From positions 1-19,062 of the forward strand of contig JBBIJO010000026.1 of assembly GCA_037445895.1 (NCBI GenBank): DNA of 19,062 bases, in the 5' to 3' direction. The DNA is from JBBIJO01 sp037445895 (lineage in GTDB: Bacteria > Bacteroidota > Ignavibacteria > Kapaibacteriales > UBA2268). This document shows positions 6,973 to 14,932 of this stretch, piece after piece. Below the pieces are notes generated by a model, which was not told the DNA's origin, ran no database searches, and saw only the letters and a list, made by a program, of their open reading frames with translations. The position numbers and the translations under genes were made by a program. Numbering within the stretch: the first letter of the stretch is position 1; each line of letters starts with the position of its first letter.

Positions 6973-7003
6973 TTTGTATATTTAAATAGAAAATATTAAT
7001 TTG
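6973..7003 (+). promoter_or_regulatory. Candidate promoter of the ribosomal protein S1 gene
   Basis: TTTG at 6973-6976, a 19-base spacer, then TTAATTTG at 6996-7003, one mismatch from the Bacteroidota -7 box TAnnTTTG. The predicted start near 7010 would give a leader of about 60 bases that includes the GGAGG ribosome binding site. Confidence 0.4.
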
Positions 7004-7068
7004 CAAATCTATAATTATTATGTTTAACTAATTTGCCAATAGGCACAAATTTTAACGGAGGTTTTTTA

Positions 7069-9153
7069 ATGACAGAAAGTCAAGTTAACATTTCCGGAGA
7101 TTTCCCGACCGATAGTCCTACCCATCTCGAAGTTTCACCAAAACCAAAAGTAAAATTCTTCTCGAGCTTAGCCGATTTAACATTCGGAGGCTTTGAAATC
7201 GACGATCAAACTTTTTCTAACTTACTATCGCAATCATTTAAAGAAATAAAGGAAGGGCAACTTATACGGGGGAAAATAATACGAATCACAAAAGATGAAG
7301 TCTTTGTCGATGTTGGATTTAAAAGCGTAGGTGTTATTCCACGCAGTGAACTTTTGAATTCCGAGACTTTAAAAGTTGGAGATTCAATCGATGTCTTTGT
7401 CGAAAGTCTCGAGGATGCCGAAGGAAGAGTATTACTTTCGAGAAAACGCGCCGATTTTATGCGCATCTGGCAAGAAATCATAAGAATCTACGACAACCAA
7501 GAAGTTGTTCCAATACGAATACTTCGCCGAATAAAGGGCGGAATGGTTGTAGATCTCCTCGGCGTAGAAGCATTTCTCCCGGGTTCGCAAATCGACGTTC
7601 GGCCTGTCCGTGATTTTGATTCCTGGGTAGGTCAAACCCTCGATGTAAAAATAGTTAAAGTAAACCATCCAAACGAAAATGTTGTCGTAAGCCACAAAGT
7701 GCTTCTCGAAGAACTACTCAAAGAACAGCGCGATGCCCTTCTTGCTCAATTGGAAAAAGGATTAGTTCTCGAAGGAATAATAAAAGCAATAGCAGATTTC
7801 GGAGTTTTTGTGGATTTAGGCGGAGTCGATGGCCTCGTTCATATTACCGATTTATCCTGGGGTCGCGTTACACATCCGAGTGAGATTGTTGAACTAGACC
7901 AAAAAGTTAAAGTTGTCGTTTTAGATTTCGACACAGATAAGAGAAGAATTTCGCTTGGTATAAAGCAACTTACTCCACATCCTTGGGATTCAATCGGCGA
8001 TAAATACGAAAAAGGAACTAAAGTTCGTGGAAAGGTTGTAAGTTTAACCGACTATGGTGCATTTATCGAGATAGAAAAAGGAATTGAAGGATTAATTCAT
8101 ATTAGCGAAATGTCGTGGACTCAACACGTTAAACACCCTTCGCAAGTTGTTTCACTTGGACAAGTTGTCGAAGCCGTTGTTTTAAACATAGATAAAGAGG
8201 AGAAAAAACTTGCTCTTGGTATGAAACAACTCGGTCCCGACCCCTGGGAAGATTTAATGAGGAAATACCCTGTTGATTCAAGACATCGCGGTGTTGTTCG
8301 TAATATTACAAACTTTGGAGTTTTTGTTGAACTCGAACCTGGCGTTGATGGTTTAATACATATAAGCGATCTTTCGTGGACCAAAAAAATTCGTCATCCC
8401 GGAGAGTTCGTTAAAAAAGGCGAAGAACTCGAAGTCGTAGTGCTCTCTATTGATAAAGAACAGCGCCGAATTGCTCTCGGGCATAAGCAAGTCGAGGAAA
8501 ATCCATGGGATTATTTCGAAGAAAAGTATAAAGTCGGAACACAAACAGATGGTAAAATTGAACGAATCATCGAAAAGGGAGTTATTGTTGAACTACCCGA
8601 CGGAGTCGATGGTTTTGTTCCTGTTTCCCAGCTTTCATTCGCACCTATCAAAGTCATTAGCGATTATTTTCATATTGGAGATCGCTTGCCACTTAAAGTT
8701 GTTGAATTCGAAAAAGAATCAAAAAAAATTGTTCTTTCCGCGGTCGAAGCGTTGAGAACAATGGACCCAGCAACAATTGATGCATATAATGCTGAACACC
8801 CTGTTCCCAACGCAGAAAAAGCAATTATCGATACAACGAAAAGTTACTTCGATGCTTCCGAAGCCGCTGACTACGAAGGTATCGAAACAAAGGCAAGACC
8901 AGAAGACCAAATTTCGAGCGTTTTATTTCCTTCGTTAGCTCCATCTTACATACCAACAAAGGAAACAGAAAATCCGAAACAAGAACTAATATCTCAGTTA
9001 GATTCAGAAAGCGATGAAGACCATATCGAAGCAAAGGAAGGAAGCACAGTTGCGATTTCCATCGAAGAAAAAATCGAAACAAAACCCGAGCAAATACCAG
9101 ATACTCCAATAGAAGAGAATACGGAAGATTCAGAGAATAAAATAAACGAATAA
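7069..9153 (+). CDS. rpsA: 30S ribosomal protein S1 (six S1 domains)
   Basis: A 694-aa RNA-binding protein that helps mRNA onto the 30S subunit. Six S1/OB repeats are visible at about residues 63-127, 145-210, 231-299, 316-386, 403-473 and 490-560. Repeats 3-5 have the canonical pattern FGVFVDLGGVDGLVHITDLSW, while 1, 2 and 6 are more diverged, as usual for rpsA. There is an N-terminal extension of about 60 residues, and an acidic low-complexity tail (about 600-694) rich in Glu, Ser and Pro that is probably disordered. ATG 7069 is chosen because GGAGG lies 8 bases upstream; an in-frame TTG at 7033 would add 12 residues and place the ribosome site inside the gene. The gene is monocistronic: divergent from HU and closed by a strong terminator at 9176-9210. 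Confidence 0.95.
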   Translation: MTESQVNISGDFPTDSPTHLEVSPKPKVKFFSSLADLTFGGFEIDDQTFSNLLSQSFKEIKEGQLIRGKIIRITKDEVFVDVGFKSVGVIPRSELLNSETLKVGDSIDVFVESLEDAEGRVLLSRKRADFMRIWQEIIRIYDNQEVVPIRILRRIKGGMVVDLLGVEAFLPGSQIDVRPVRDFDSWVGQTLDVKIVKVNHPNENVVVSHKVLLEELLKEQRDALLAQLEKGLVLEGIIKAIADFGVFVDLGGVDGLVHITDLSWGRVTHPSEIVELDQKVKVVVLDFDTDKRRISLGIKQLTPHPWDSIGDKYEKGTKVRGKVVSLTDYGAFIEIEKGIEGLIHISEMSWTQHVKHPSQVVSLGQVVEAVVLNIDKEEKKLALGMKQLGPDPWEDLMRKYPVDSRHRGVVRNITNFGVFVELEPGVDGLIHISDLSWTKKIRHPGEFVKKGEELEVVVLSIDKEQRRIALGHKQVEENPWDYFEEKYKVGTQTDGKIERIIEKGVIVELPDGVDGFVPVSQLSFAPIKVISDYFHIGDRLPLKVVEFEKESKKIVLSAVEALRTMDPATIDAYNAEHPVPNAEKAIIDTTKSYFDASEAADYEGIETKARPEDQISSVLFPSLAPSYIPTKETENPKQELISQLDSESDEDHIEAKEGSTVAISIEEKIETKPEQIPDTPIEENTEDSENKINE

Positions 9154-9175
9154 AAAGCTTGTTTCTATATTTTAT

Positions 9176-9210
9176 ACTGCCCTAAATGAAAAATTTAGGG
9201 CAGTTTTTTT
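9176..9210 (+). terminator. Intrinsic terminator of the S1 gene
   Basis: CTGCCCTAAAT (9177-9187) and ATTTAGGGCAG (9193-9203) form an 11-bp perfect stem, extended by one A-T pair, with a GAAAA loop, followed directly by TTTTTTT (9204-9210). This is a textbook rho-independent terminator 23 bases after the S1 stop codon. Confidence 0.93.
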
Positions 9211-9250
9211 ATTTTAGCTTTTTGCTATAAAAAAATATATTAAAAAATTT

Positions 9251-10039
9251 ATGAATGTTTCTCTCGAAGGTTTACGAGCTATTGTGTGCGGTGCATCACA
9301 AGGAATAGGCAAAGCAATTTCAATTCAATTCGCGGAATCAGGTGCTTCAATTTTCCTAATTGCAAGGAATGAAGCAAACTTAAAGAAAACACTTGCCTCT
9401 TTACCAAAGAATCCTTTTGCTCACCACTCCTATGCGTGCGTCGATGTTGGGAACCTTTACGAACTTCAAACAGTCATCGAAAAAGCTACCATTGAATACG
9501 ATGGTTTTCATATCGTCGTCAACAATACAGGAGGCCCACCGCCCGGTCTACTCTATCACAGTTTAAATGACGAGCTCGAAAATGCTTTCAAACAACATAT
9601 CCTTTCGGCACATACTATTTTGAAAGTAGTGTTACCCAAAATGATTGAACTAAAATACGGAAGAATAATCAATATTATTTCTATTGGAATGAAACAACCG
9701 ATAGCAAATTTGGGCGTATCAAACACAATTCGTGGTGCAATGGGGAATTGGGCAAAAACTCTTTCAAAGGAACTGTCCCATTATGGAATTACTGTCAACA
9801 ATATTCTACCGGGATACATCAAAACCGAAAGATTGAAAAGCTTAATTCAAAATAATTCGAAAATTAAAAATACTACCTACGAGCAAGAAGAAAAAAAAAT
9901 AATCGAAGAAGTTCCTGTTCAACGGCTTGGTAACCCCAAGGAAGTTGCCTTCCTTGCAACGTTTATTGCATCCCCGTTAGCTAACTATTTAAATGGTGTG
10001 AGCATTCCGATTGACGGAGGTTTTTTAAATTGTTTATAA
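9251..10039 (+). CDS. SDR family oxidoreductase, 3-oxoacyl-ACP reductase-like, altered active site
   Basis: A 262-aa Rossmann-fold protein of the short-chain dehydrogenase/reductase family. The nucleotide-binding motif is CGASQGIG (13-20), and NNTGGPPPG (91-99) is typical of a FabG-like subgroup. Ser144 sits where the catalytic Ser is expected, but the YxxxK motif is replaced by Ser157-Asn-Thr-Ile-Arg161. The rest of the helix (AKTLSKELSHYGITVNNILPG) is normal. Related SDR proteins with GGPPxG and SNxxR are, to my knowledge, usually annotated as 3-ketoacyl-ACP reductases although they lack the standard Tyr/Lys. The activity is therefore uncertain and classical reduction may be lost. It starts 41 bases after the S1 terminator, so it needs its own promoter; none is clear. 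No strong ribosome site is seen. Confidence 0.88.
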   Translation: MNVSLEGLRAIVCGASQGIGKAISIQFAESGASIFLIARNEANLKKTLASLPKNPFAHHSYACVDVGNLYELQTVIEKATIEYDGFHIVVNNTGGPPPGLLYHSLNDELENAFKQHILSAHTILKVVLPKMIELKYGRIINIISIGMKQPIANLGVSNTIRGAMGNWAKTLSKELSHYGITVNNILPGYIKTERLKSLIQNNSKIKNTTYEQEEKKIIEEVPVQRLGNPKEVAFLATFIASPLANYLNGVSIPIDGGFLNCL

Positions 10040-10054
10040 TTTTTTAAAAAAATA

Positions 10055-10086
10055 TTTGGAAAATAAAAAACTTTGCATTAAATTCG
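10055..10086 (+). promoter_or_regulatory. Candidate promoter of ftsQ-ftsA-ftsZ
   Basis: TTTG at 10055-10058, a 20-base spacer, then TAAATTCG at 10079-10086, one mismatch from TAnnTTTG. It lies in the 95-base gap after the SDR stop and would start RNA about 42 bases before the ftsQ ATG. The absence of a hairpin after the SDR gene means read-through from upstream is also possible. Confidence 0.38.
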
Positions 10087-10134
10087 TATTGCAGCGAAAC
10101 GGGGAATTTGTTTATATTGTTGGTTAGTATCTTT

Positions 10135-10854
10135 ATGAACACTGGGGAAACCAAAAGTGATTTCTTGTTAACAAGAAGAATTCCTCTATTTTTCATCATT
10201 GTCTTTTCGCTTGCTATTATTGGAATCTACGTTTTTTCTACTAATTGGGAAGAAAAAAACAAGATTAAAAAAATTAAACTTTATGGCACAACCTACTCCG
10301 ATTCTGATATTATTGAATCAATTATTTGGGAAAAGTTATCCAAAAGTAATAATATTTCCCTTTTGAAGCAGACTCTCGAACACCTCCCATTTGTTAAATC
10401 TTGTAACATATTTCATATCGATAGCGAAACGCTCGAAATTCAATTAACGGAACGATTGCCAATTGCTAAAATCAAAGATACAAGCGATAACTTTATTTGT
10501 ATCGACGAGACTGGGCAGTTCTTTTCGTTACCAACAAAGAAAAATATTGGCGTTCCAACTATTATAAATTCGGAAATTATGAATAGCAAAAAACTTGACT
10601 TAAACAATTTAATTAACTTCCTATTGAAACTCAAAAGTGCTAACATTTACCATTTTTTAAATGAGATATCCGAAGTCGAAGACAGTTTCCTATTATTCAC
10701 AAAATCGTCGAGAACAAAAATGGTTTTTGCAAAAAATATTCAATATGAAGAAATTGTAACAGCTGCAAATTTTATTAATAAACTTGGGATGACTAAATTG
10801 ATGAATCTCGAAAAAATCGACTTTAGGGTAAATGGTCAGATAATTGTAAGATAA
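10135..10854 (+). CDS. ftsQ: Cell division protein FtsQ
   Basis: A 239-aa bitopic membrane protein of the divisome. Short cytosolic N-terminus, one transmembrane helix at about residues 17-36, then a POTRA domain (KIKKIKLYGTTYSDSDIIES through VEIQLTER-like strand LEIQLTERLPIAKI) and the FtsQ/DivIB beta domain (FICIDETGQFFSLP). Sequence identity in this family is low; the call rests on this domain order and on the position directly before ftsA and ftsZ. ATG 10135 is preferred; upstream in-frame TTG codons at 10108-10122 would only add hydrophobic residues before it. The usual murG/murC neighbours are not upstream; an SDR gene is there instead. The ftsA start is 8 bases after the stop. Confidence 0.88.
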   Translation: MNTGETKSDFLLTRRIPLFFIIVFSLAIIGIYVFSTNWEEKNKIKKIKLYGTTYSDSDIIESIIWEKLSKSNNISLLKQTLEHLPFVKSCNIFHIDSETLEIQLTERLPIAKIKDTSDNFICIDETGQFFSLPTKKNIGVPTIINSEIMNSKKLDLNNLINFLLKLKSANIYHFLNEISEVEDSFLLFTKSSRTKMVFAKNIQYEEIVTAANFINKLGMTKLMNLEKIDFRVNGQIIVR

Positions 10855-10862
10855 TCGAGGCT

Positions 10863-12149
10863 ATGAAACAAAAGCAAAAAACAAATAAACAAGCCGACGA
10901 AATAGTTAGTGTGGGACTGGACATTGGAACATCTAAGGTCTGTTGTGTGGTTGTTTCATTCGACAAAGTACAAAAGGCAACTAATATTTTAGGCGTTGGA
11001 GTTGCAGAAAGGAAAAAATACAAAGGTCGGCACGGTAGAATCGACAATATCGACCAAACAGTCCAGGACATTAACGTTGCTGTGCAAAGTGCTACGATGC
11101 AATCGAATATTCCAATTCAAAGGGTAAATGTTGGAATTACGGGGGATAGCGTTAAATTCTATGAAAGCCGTGGTTTGGTTTCAATTACTTCTCCAAATAG
11201 AGTAATTACGAAAAATGACGTTGCTCGTGTTCTTAACGAAGCCAAACAAATTGATATACCACCCGACTACGAAATACTCCACACAATCCCCCAAGAATTT
11301 ATAATAAATAATAACAAAACCGGTATAATCAACCCAGATGGAATGAGCGGCAACAAACTAGAAGTTTTGGCAAAAGTAGTAACGGCACAAACAACGGAAA
11401 TTACAAACATTAATCATTGCCTTGCTCAAAATGGATTGGAAATTGGTCACATTGTTTTAGAACCACTGGCTACAAGCCTTGCAATTTTGCAGGAGGATGA
11501 ATTGGAACTTGGGGTTGGCATTATCGATATTGGCGAAAACACAACCGATGTATCTGTATTCTACGAAGGAGTAATGCGATATTCAAATAGTTTCCCAATT
11601 GCAGGCCGCCAAGTAACCGATGATTTAAGAACTCTGATGAACGTCGTATATTCGCAAGCCGAAGAAGTAAAACAAACGTATGGTCATTGCTATTTCCAAT
11701 CGCTACGCGACGATAGGAGAATAATGATTCCTAGCACAAAAGGTAGAAGACCTTTGACATTCGAACTAAACCAAATTTGCCAGTTTATTCAGCCACGAAT
11801 GGAAGAAATTTTCGAATTTGCCAAAGAACAATTAAGAAAATCTAATTACAGTCATCGATTGGGTGCAGGGGTAGTTTTAACGGGCGGCTCTGTTATGCTC
11901 GAAGGTTCAGAAGAGTTAGCAACAGATGTTCTTGGTATGCCAGTAAGAATCGGAACTCCATCGGATTTAAATTATAAAGGTTTGGTTCAAGAAGTAAATA
12001 AACCATACTTTTCTACTGCCGTTGGTTTGGCTCTCTACGGAATCCAAGAAGAAAAATCAGAATATACTACTAAAAATGGCTCAATCGAAACCAGAAAAGA
12101 GAAACAAAATGTTGTTTATAAAATTGTTGAATTGTTTAAAAAATTATAG
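10863..12149 (+). CDS. ftsA: Cell division protein FtsA
   Basis: A 428-aa actin-like ATPase that anchors FtsZ filaments to the membrane. Phosphate-1 motif GLDIGTSK (18-25), the SHS2/1C subdomain at about 85-170, phosphate-2 motif IDIGENTTD (221-229, with Glu-Asn where Gly-Gly is commoner), and the adenosine-binding motif VVLTGG (337-342). The C-terminus (about 416-428, VVYKIVELFKKL) forms an amphipathic helix fitting the membrane-targeting sequence. ATG 10863 has a weak GAGG upstream. The gene ends 10 bases before ftsZ, so the two should be cotranscribed. Confidence 0.95.
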   Translation: MKQKQKTNKQADEIVSVGLDIGTSKVCCVVVSFDKVQKATNILGVGVAERKKYKGRHGRIDNIDQTVQDINVAVQSATMQSNIPIQRVNVGITGDSVKFYESRGLVSITSPNRVITKNDVARVLNEAKQIDIPPDYEILHTIPQEFIINNNKTGIINPDGMSGNKLEVLAKVVTAQTTEITNINHCLAQNGLEIGHIVLEPLATSLAILQEDELELGVGIIDIGENTTDVSVFYEGVMRYSNSFPIAGRQVTDDLRTLMNVVYSQAEEVKQTYGHCYFQSLRDDRRIMIPSTKGRRPLTFELNQICQFIQPRMEEIFEFAKEQLRKSNYSHRLGAGVVLTGGSVMLEGSEELATDVLGMPVRIGTPSDLNYKGLVQEVNKPYFSTAVGLALYGIQEEKSEYTTKNGSIETRKEKQNVVYKIVELFKKL

Positions 12150-12159
12150 GGGGGGACCT

Positions 12160-13512
12160 ATGATAGAACTCGAAACTAATTCAGAACTAATAACCAGAAT
12201 CGCCGTCGTGGGGGTAGGTGGCGCTGGATGTAACGCAATCAAAAATCTTACGGAATTCGGTATTATTGGAGTTGACCTAATTGCAATAAACACCGATTCC
12301 AAGCAATTAAACAATAGTCCAGCACCTGTAAAACTAACTATTGGTAAAACCAAAACACGTGGACAAGGTGCAGGAGCAAATCCCGAAGTAGGCCGAATAG
12401 CAGCCGAAGAAGACTATCAAACTATCGTTGATTTACTTAAGAACAAGGACATGGTCTTTATCACTGCTGGTATGGGCAAAGGAACGGGAACAGGAGCATC
12501 ACCTATTGTTGCAAAAGCTGTTAGGGAGCACGTAAATGATGCTAACAAAGATGATGCACCTGTTGTAGTAGGAATTGTAATAACACCTTTAGAAAACGAA
12601 GGACCCATCCGCAAGAAAAACGCAATGGAGGGTCTCGAAGAACTTCGTAATCACGTCGATGGTTTGATAATCGTTTCGAACGAGAAGCTAGCGAAACTTT
12701 CCAGCGAGCAAAAACTCCCAGTTGGACAGGCATATAAACTTGCAGACAAAGTCGTCTTCGATGCAGCAAAAGGAATAATAGACCTCATCAACAATACAGG
12801 CTCCGTTAATATTGACTTCAGAGATTTCAAAACTGTAATCAGAGGAATGGGCGACGCATTTATTAGCAAAGGAATGGGCGAAGGCGAAAAACGAGCCATC
12901 CAAGCTGTCGAGAACGCACTGAATTCCCCTTTATTGGAAGGAATTGACCTCCGCAATGCCAAAAACGCTCTTGTTAACATATATCATAATGGCAAAGATT
13001 TCCTTCTATCCGAGGTTGATAGTGTGCTTGCTAAAATCCGCGAAGCAACAAATAAAGACCTAAACATAATTTATGGACTCGTCGAAGACGAAGGCTTGGA
13101 TGATTCCATAACCATTACGCTTATTGTAACAGGATTTACTAATTCATTCCTCGAAGTCAATTTGAAGAAACCACAGAAAGTCACTTCTGCAATACCATCA
13201 ATGCCTGTTGGTGAAAATGATTTCGTTGCGGCAAAAACTACCGACCACGATGGCAATTCCTTGTTCGAAACTACTCCCTTTAAAAAAATCAACTCTCCTA
13301 TATTAAATTTAGACCCTTCGGACGTTAATACTCCGGCGTTCTATCGAAGAAATCATCAAAAGAGCATATATCAAACTAACAACCAAAGCTTCGAAAATGA
13401 TGAACTCCAACCTTTTGTCGTAAAGCCAGAAAACGGAACCGAAGAAAGATTCTACAACGAAAATAACTATAATAATACTTCTCCCGCGAGTTTAGTCAGA
13501 TTAATGGATTAA
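12160..13512 (+). CDS. ftsZ: Cell division protein FtsZ
   Basis: A 450-aa tubulin-like GTPase that forms the Z-ring. GVGGAGCNA (18-26), the tubulin signature AGMGKGTGTG (103-112), and the T7 synergy loop NIDFRD (217-222, catalytic Asp219 and Asp222). The globular core ends near residue 335. The C-terminal linker has a DVNTPAFYRR motif (388-397) resembling the DIPAFLRR peptide that binds FtsA, but another 53 residues follow, ending in SLVRLMD. ATG 12160 is set by the strong AGGGGGG site overlapping the ftsA stop; starting at the in-frame ATG at 12022 would add residues translated from ftsA in another frame. A hairpin follows at 13538-13563. Confidence 0.97.
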   Translation: MIELETNSELITRIAVVGVGGAGCNAIKNLTEFGIIGVDLIAINTDSKQLNNSPAPVKLTIGKTKTRGQGAGANPEVGRIAAEEDYQTIVDLLKNKDMVFITAGMGKGTGTGASPIVAKAVREHVNDANKDDAPVVVGIVITPLENEGPIRKKNAMEGLEELRNHVDGLIIVSNEKLAKLSSEQKLPVGQAYKLADKVVFDAAKGIIDLINNTGSVNIDFRDFKTVIRGMGDAFISKGMGEGEKRAIQAVENALNSPLLEGIDLRNAKNALVNIYHNGKDFLLSEVDSVLAKIREATNKDLNIIYGLVEDEGLDDSITITLIVTGFTNSFLEVNLKKPQKVTSAIPSMPVGENDFVAAKTTDHDGNSLFETTPFKKINSPILNLDPSDVNTPAFYRRNHQKSIYQTNNQSFENDELQPFVVKPENGTEERFYNENNYNNTSPASLVRLMD

Positions 13513-13537
13513 TCGAATAAAAGGAAATACTTAATTA

Positions 13538-13563
13538 ACCCACGGATTGATTAATCTGTGGGT
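13538..13563 (+). terminator. Probable terminator of ftsQ-ftsA-ftsZ
   Basis: ACCCACGGATT (13538-13548), loop GATT, AATCTGTGGGT (13553-13563): 11-bp stem with one G-U pair. The following CTTGTTGG is only moderately T-rich, so termination may be leaky. It sits between convergent genes and could serve either strand; the minus-strand exit (TTAATTAAG) is poorer. Confidence 0.65.
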
Positions 13564-13738
13564 CTTGTTGGATGTTGTTCTAGATTCTTTTAAAAAATCT
13601 TATCCCAAAATAAGTGTTAAAATATTTTCTAACTCCTTATTTGGAATAATAATTGTTTTCGACAATTAATCATCGACGGCATAACCTCGGGAATAACATG
13701 CAAATTGGAATTTAAGAGCTTACTTGAAATTAGTTCAA

Positions 13739-14146
13739 TCATTCACCAACAATAGTAACAACCACCTCTCGGTTGTTGCGGGGACCATCGAATTCACAAA
13801 AGAAAATATTTTGCCAAGTAGAAAGTCCAAGATTCCCATCAACAATTGGAATGCTTTCGCTCGCTCCAACCAAACCCGACTTTAAATGGGCATCACCGTT
13901 GTTATCTTGCAAATCGTGCTGCCATACACCTTTGGGGATTAGCTTTTTTAGTAAGTTAATCACATCATTTTGAACAGATTCGTCCCAATTTTCTTGAATC
14001 ATAATTGCTGCGGTTGAACCGCGTGCATAAACATTTATTATACCTGTTTTATAATTGCATTCTTTCACAATATTTCGAATGCGGTCTGTAATATCATAAA
14101 GACCGTTGTGTTTGTCTGTTTTTAGACTAATCACTTTTTGAATCAT
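13739..14146 (-). CDS. YjbQ family protein (UPF0047)
   Basis: A 135-aa small cytosolic protein of the YjbQ/UPF0047 family, in which some members have been reported with thiamin-phosphate synthase side activity; the physiological role is unsettled. Family features: ITDRIRNIV near the N-terminus, GIINVYARGSTAAI (35-48), conserved His77 (VWQHDLQDNNGDAH) and His87 in NGDAHLK, then the ending GTWQNIFFCEFDGPR-like segment LSTWQNIFFCEFDGPR (109-123). ATG at 14146 shares one base with the stop of the DUF6485 gene (TAATG), so translation is coupled. Last gene of a minus-strand unit, convergent with ftsZ. Confidence 0.93.
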   Translation of the reverse strand: MIQKVISLKTDKHNGLYDITDRIRNIVKECNYKTGIINVYARGSTAAIMIQENWDESVQNDVINLLKKLIPKGVWQHDLQDNNGDAHLKSGLVGASESIPIVDGNLGLSTWQNIFFCEFDGPRNNREVVVTIVGE

Positions 14147-14352
14147 TATATTTTATGCTGATTTACAAGAGCAACAAAGTATTCAAAACTTCGATTGTAG
14201 GTTCGTTCGGCTTCCTTGGGAAAACAACAAGCTGGAAGCTCTCGATTACGCAAATGGTGTCTCAAACACTCGCAACATAGCCCTTTTCGGCTACAAGGTT
14301 CGTAACTACAACTGCATTGCACAAAATTTTGCCCTTGCCTACAATCCATCAT
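14146..14352 (-). CDS. Cys-rich DUF6485 family protein
   Basis: A 68-aa protein with nine Cys: 4, 13, 15, 20, 26, 27, 29, 42 and 43. The layout CSCSYEPCSRKGLCCECLRHH followed by ELPACCFPKEAERTYNRSFEYF fits the DUF6485 family as I remember it. The Cys spacing suggests metal binding (zinc or Fe-S), which is inference. ATG 14352 and ATG 14349 are both usable; AGGAG lies 3 or 6 bases upstream respectively, so the second is slightly better placed. It follows the DUF1579-like gene with no gap and overlaps yjbQ by one base. Confidence 0.82.
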   Translation of the reverse strand: MMDCRQGQNFVQCSCSYEPCSRKGLCCECLRHHLRNRELPACCFPKEAERTYNRSFEYFVALVNQHKI

Positions 14353-14916
14353 TTACTCCTGAATTTTTATTAACATAGCACGAAATACAAGCTCTTCTTT
14401 CTCTTTATTTCTAACAAAGTTTTCAATAATCAGTTTGTTTTCCCTTTCGAAACAAAAGCGATAGCGAACTTCGGTAGGTTTCTTTGTCCGAGGATTGTCA
14501 ACTTGTCCAATGAATGAAAACTCACTGGTGGTATTGTTATATTCCCCGAGAGAAAAGAAAGAATTATTAGTATAGTTATCAAGAGCAAAAAGAAAGAACT
14601 TTTTTTGAATAGAATTATATCCAATATAAAAACGAAATTCAAAAGTAAGTCCCGAAGAGGTAGGGACAAAATTATGCATTTCGACTATTCGATAATTCAA
14701 AATTAATTTTGAATCGGAATTCCCTTGTTGGTATTCTTCGCCCTTTTCAGTTTTATATTCAAGTGTCAGTTTCCATTTCCCTTCGAAAGGTGCAAGGTAT
14801 TGGTGCTCCTTCGAGAGTCCAAAGTTTTCAAATAGATACAAAAAATCCTGTTGGGCAAAAAGGCTCAGCTTTGTCAGTAACAAGACTAACACAAACAGTG
14901 CAAAAGTACGAATCAT
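14353..14916 (-). CDS. Exported DUF1579-like protein
   Basis: A 187-aa protein with a signal peptide (residues 1-21, hydrophobic core VLVLLLTKLSLF, cleavage around FAQ). The mature part starts with GLSKEHQYLAPFEGKWKLTLEY and continues as a series of beta strands with FRFYIGYNSIQKKFFLFALDNYTN and GEYNNTTSEFSFIG. This matches the DUF1579 pattern, whose members are thought to have a lipocalin-like barrel and whose function is unknown. Acts probably in the periplasm. It lies 16 bases downstream of the acyl-CoA dehydrogenase gene and abuts the DUF6485 gene, so it belongs to the same minus-strand unit. Confidence 0.75.
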   Translation of the reverse strand: MIRTFALFVLVLLLTKLSLFAQQDFLYLFENFGLSKEHQYLAPFEGKWKLTLEYKTEKGEEYQQGNSDSKLILNYRIVEMHNFVPTSSGLTFEFRFYIGYNSIQKKFFLFALDNYTNNSFFSLGEYNNTTSEFSFIGQVDNPRTKKPTEVRYRFCFERENKLIIENFVRNKEKEELVFRAMLIKIQE

Positions 14917-14932
14917 ATTGTCATATATTTTA

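Larger units (their letters stand above)
6576..7068. other. Divergent intergenic region between HU and S1 genes, no gene seen
   Basis: 493 bases, very AT-rich, with no convincing coding region; the longest reasonable frame is 17 codons from an ATG near 6780. It should hold the promoters of both flanking genes, and a candidate for each is listed separately. A weak inverted repeat TTAGGAT (6801-6807)/ATCCTAA (6823-6829) with a 15-base loop is present. No tRNA-like or riboswitch-like structure was recognised by eye. For a ribosomal-protein S1 gene, a long leader used for autoregulation is conceivable, but nothing in the sequence proves it. Confidence 0.5.
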
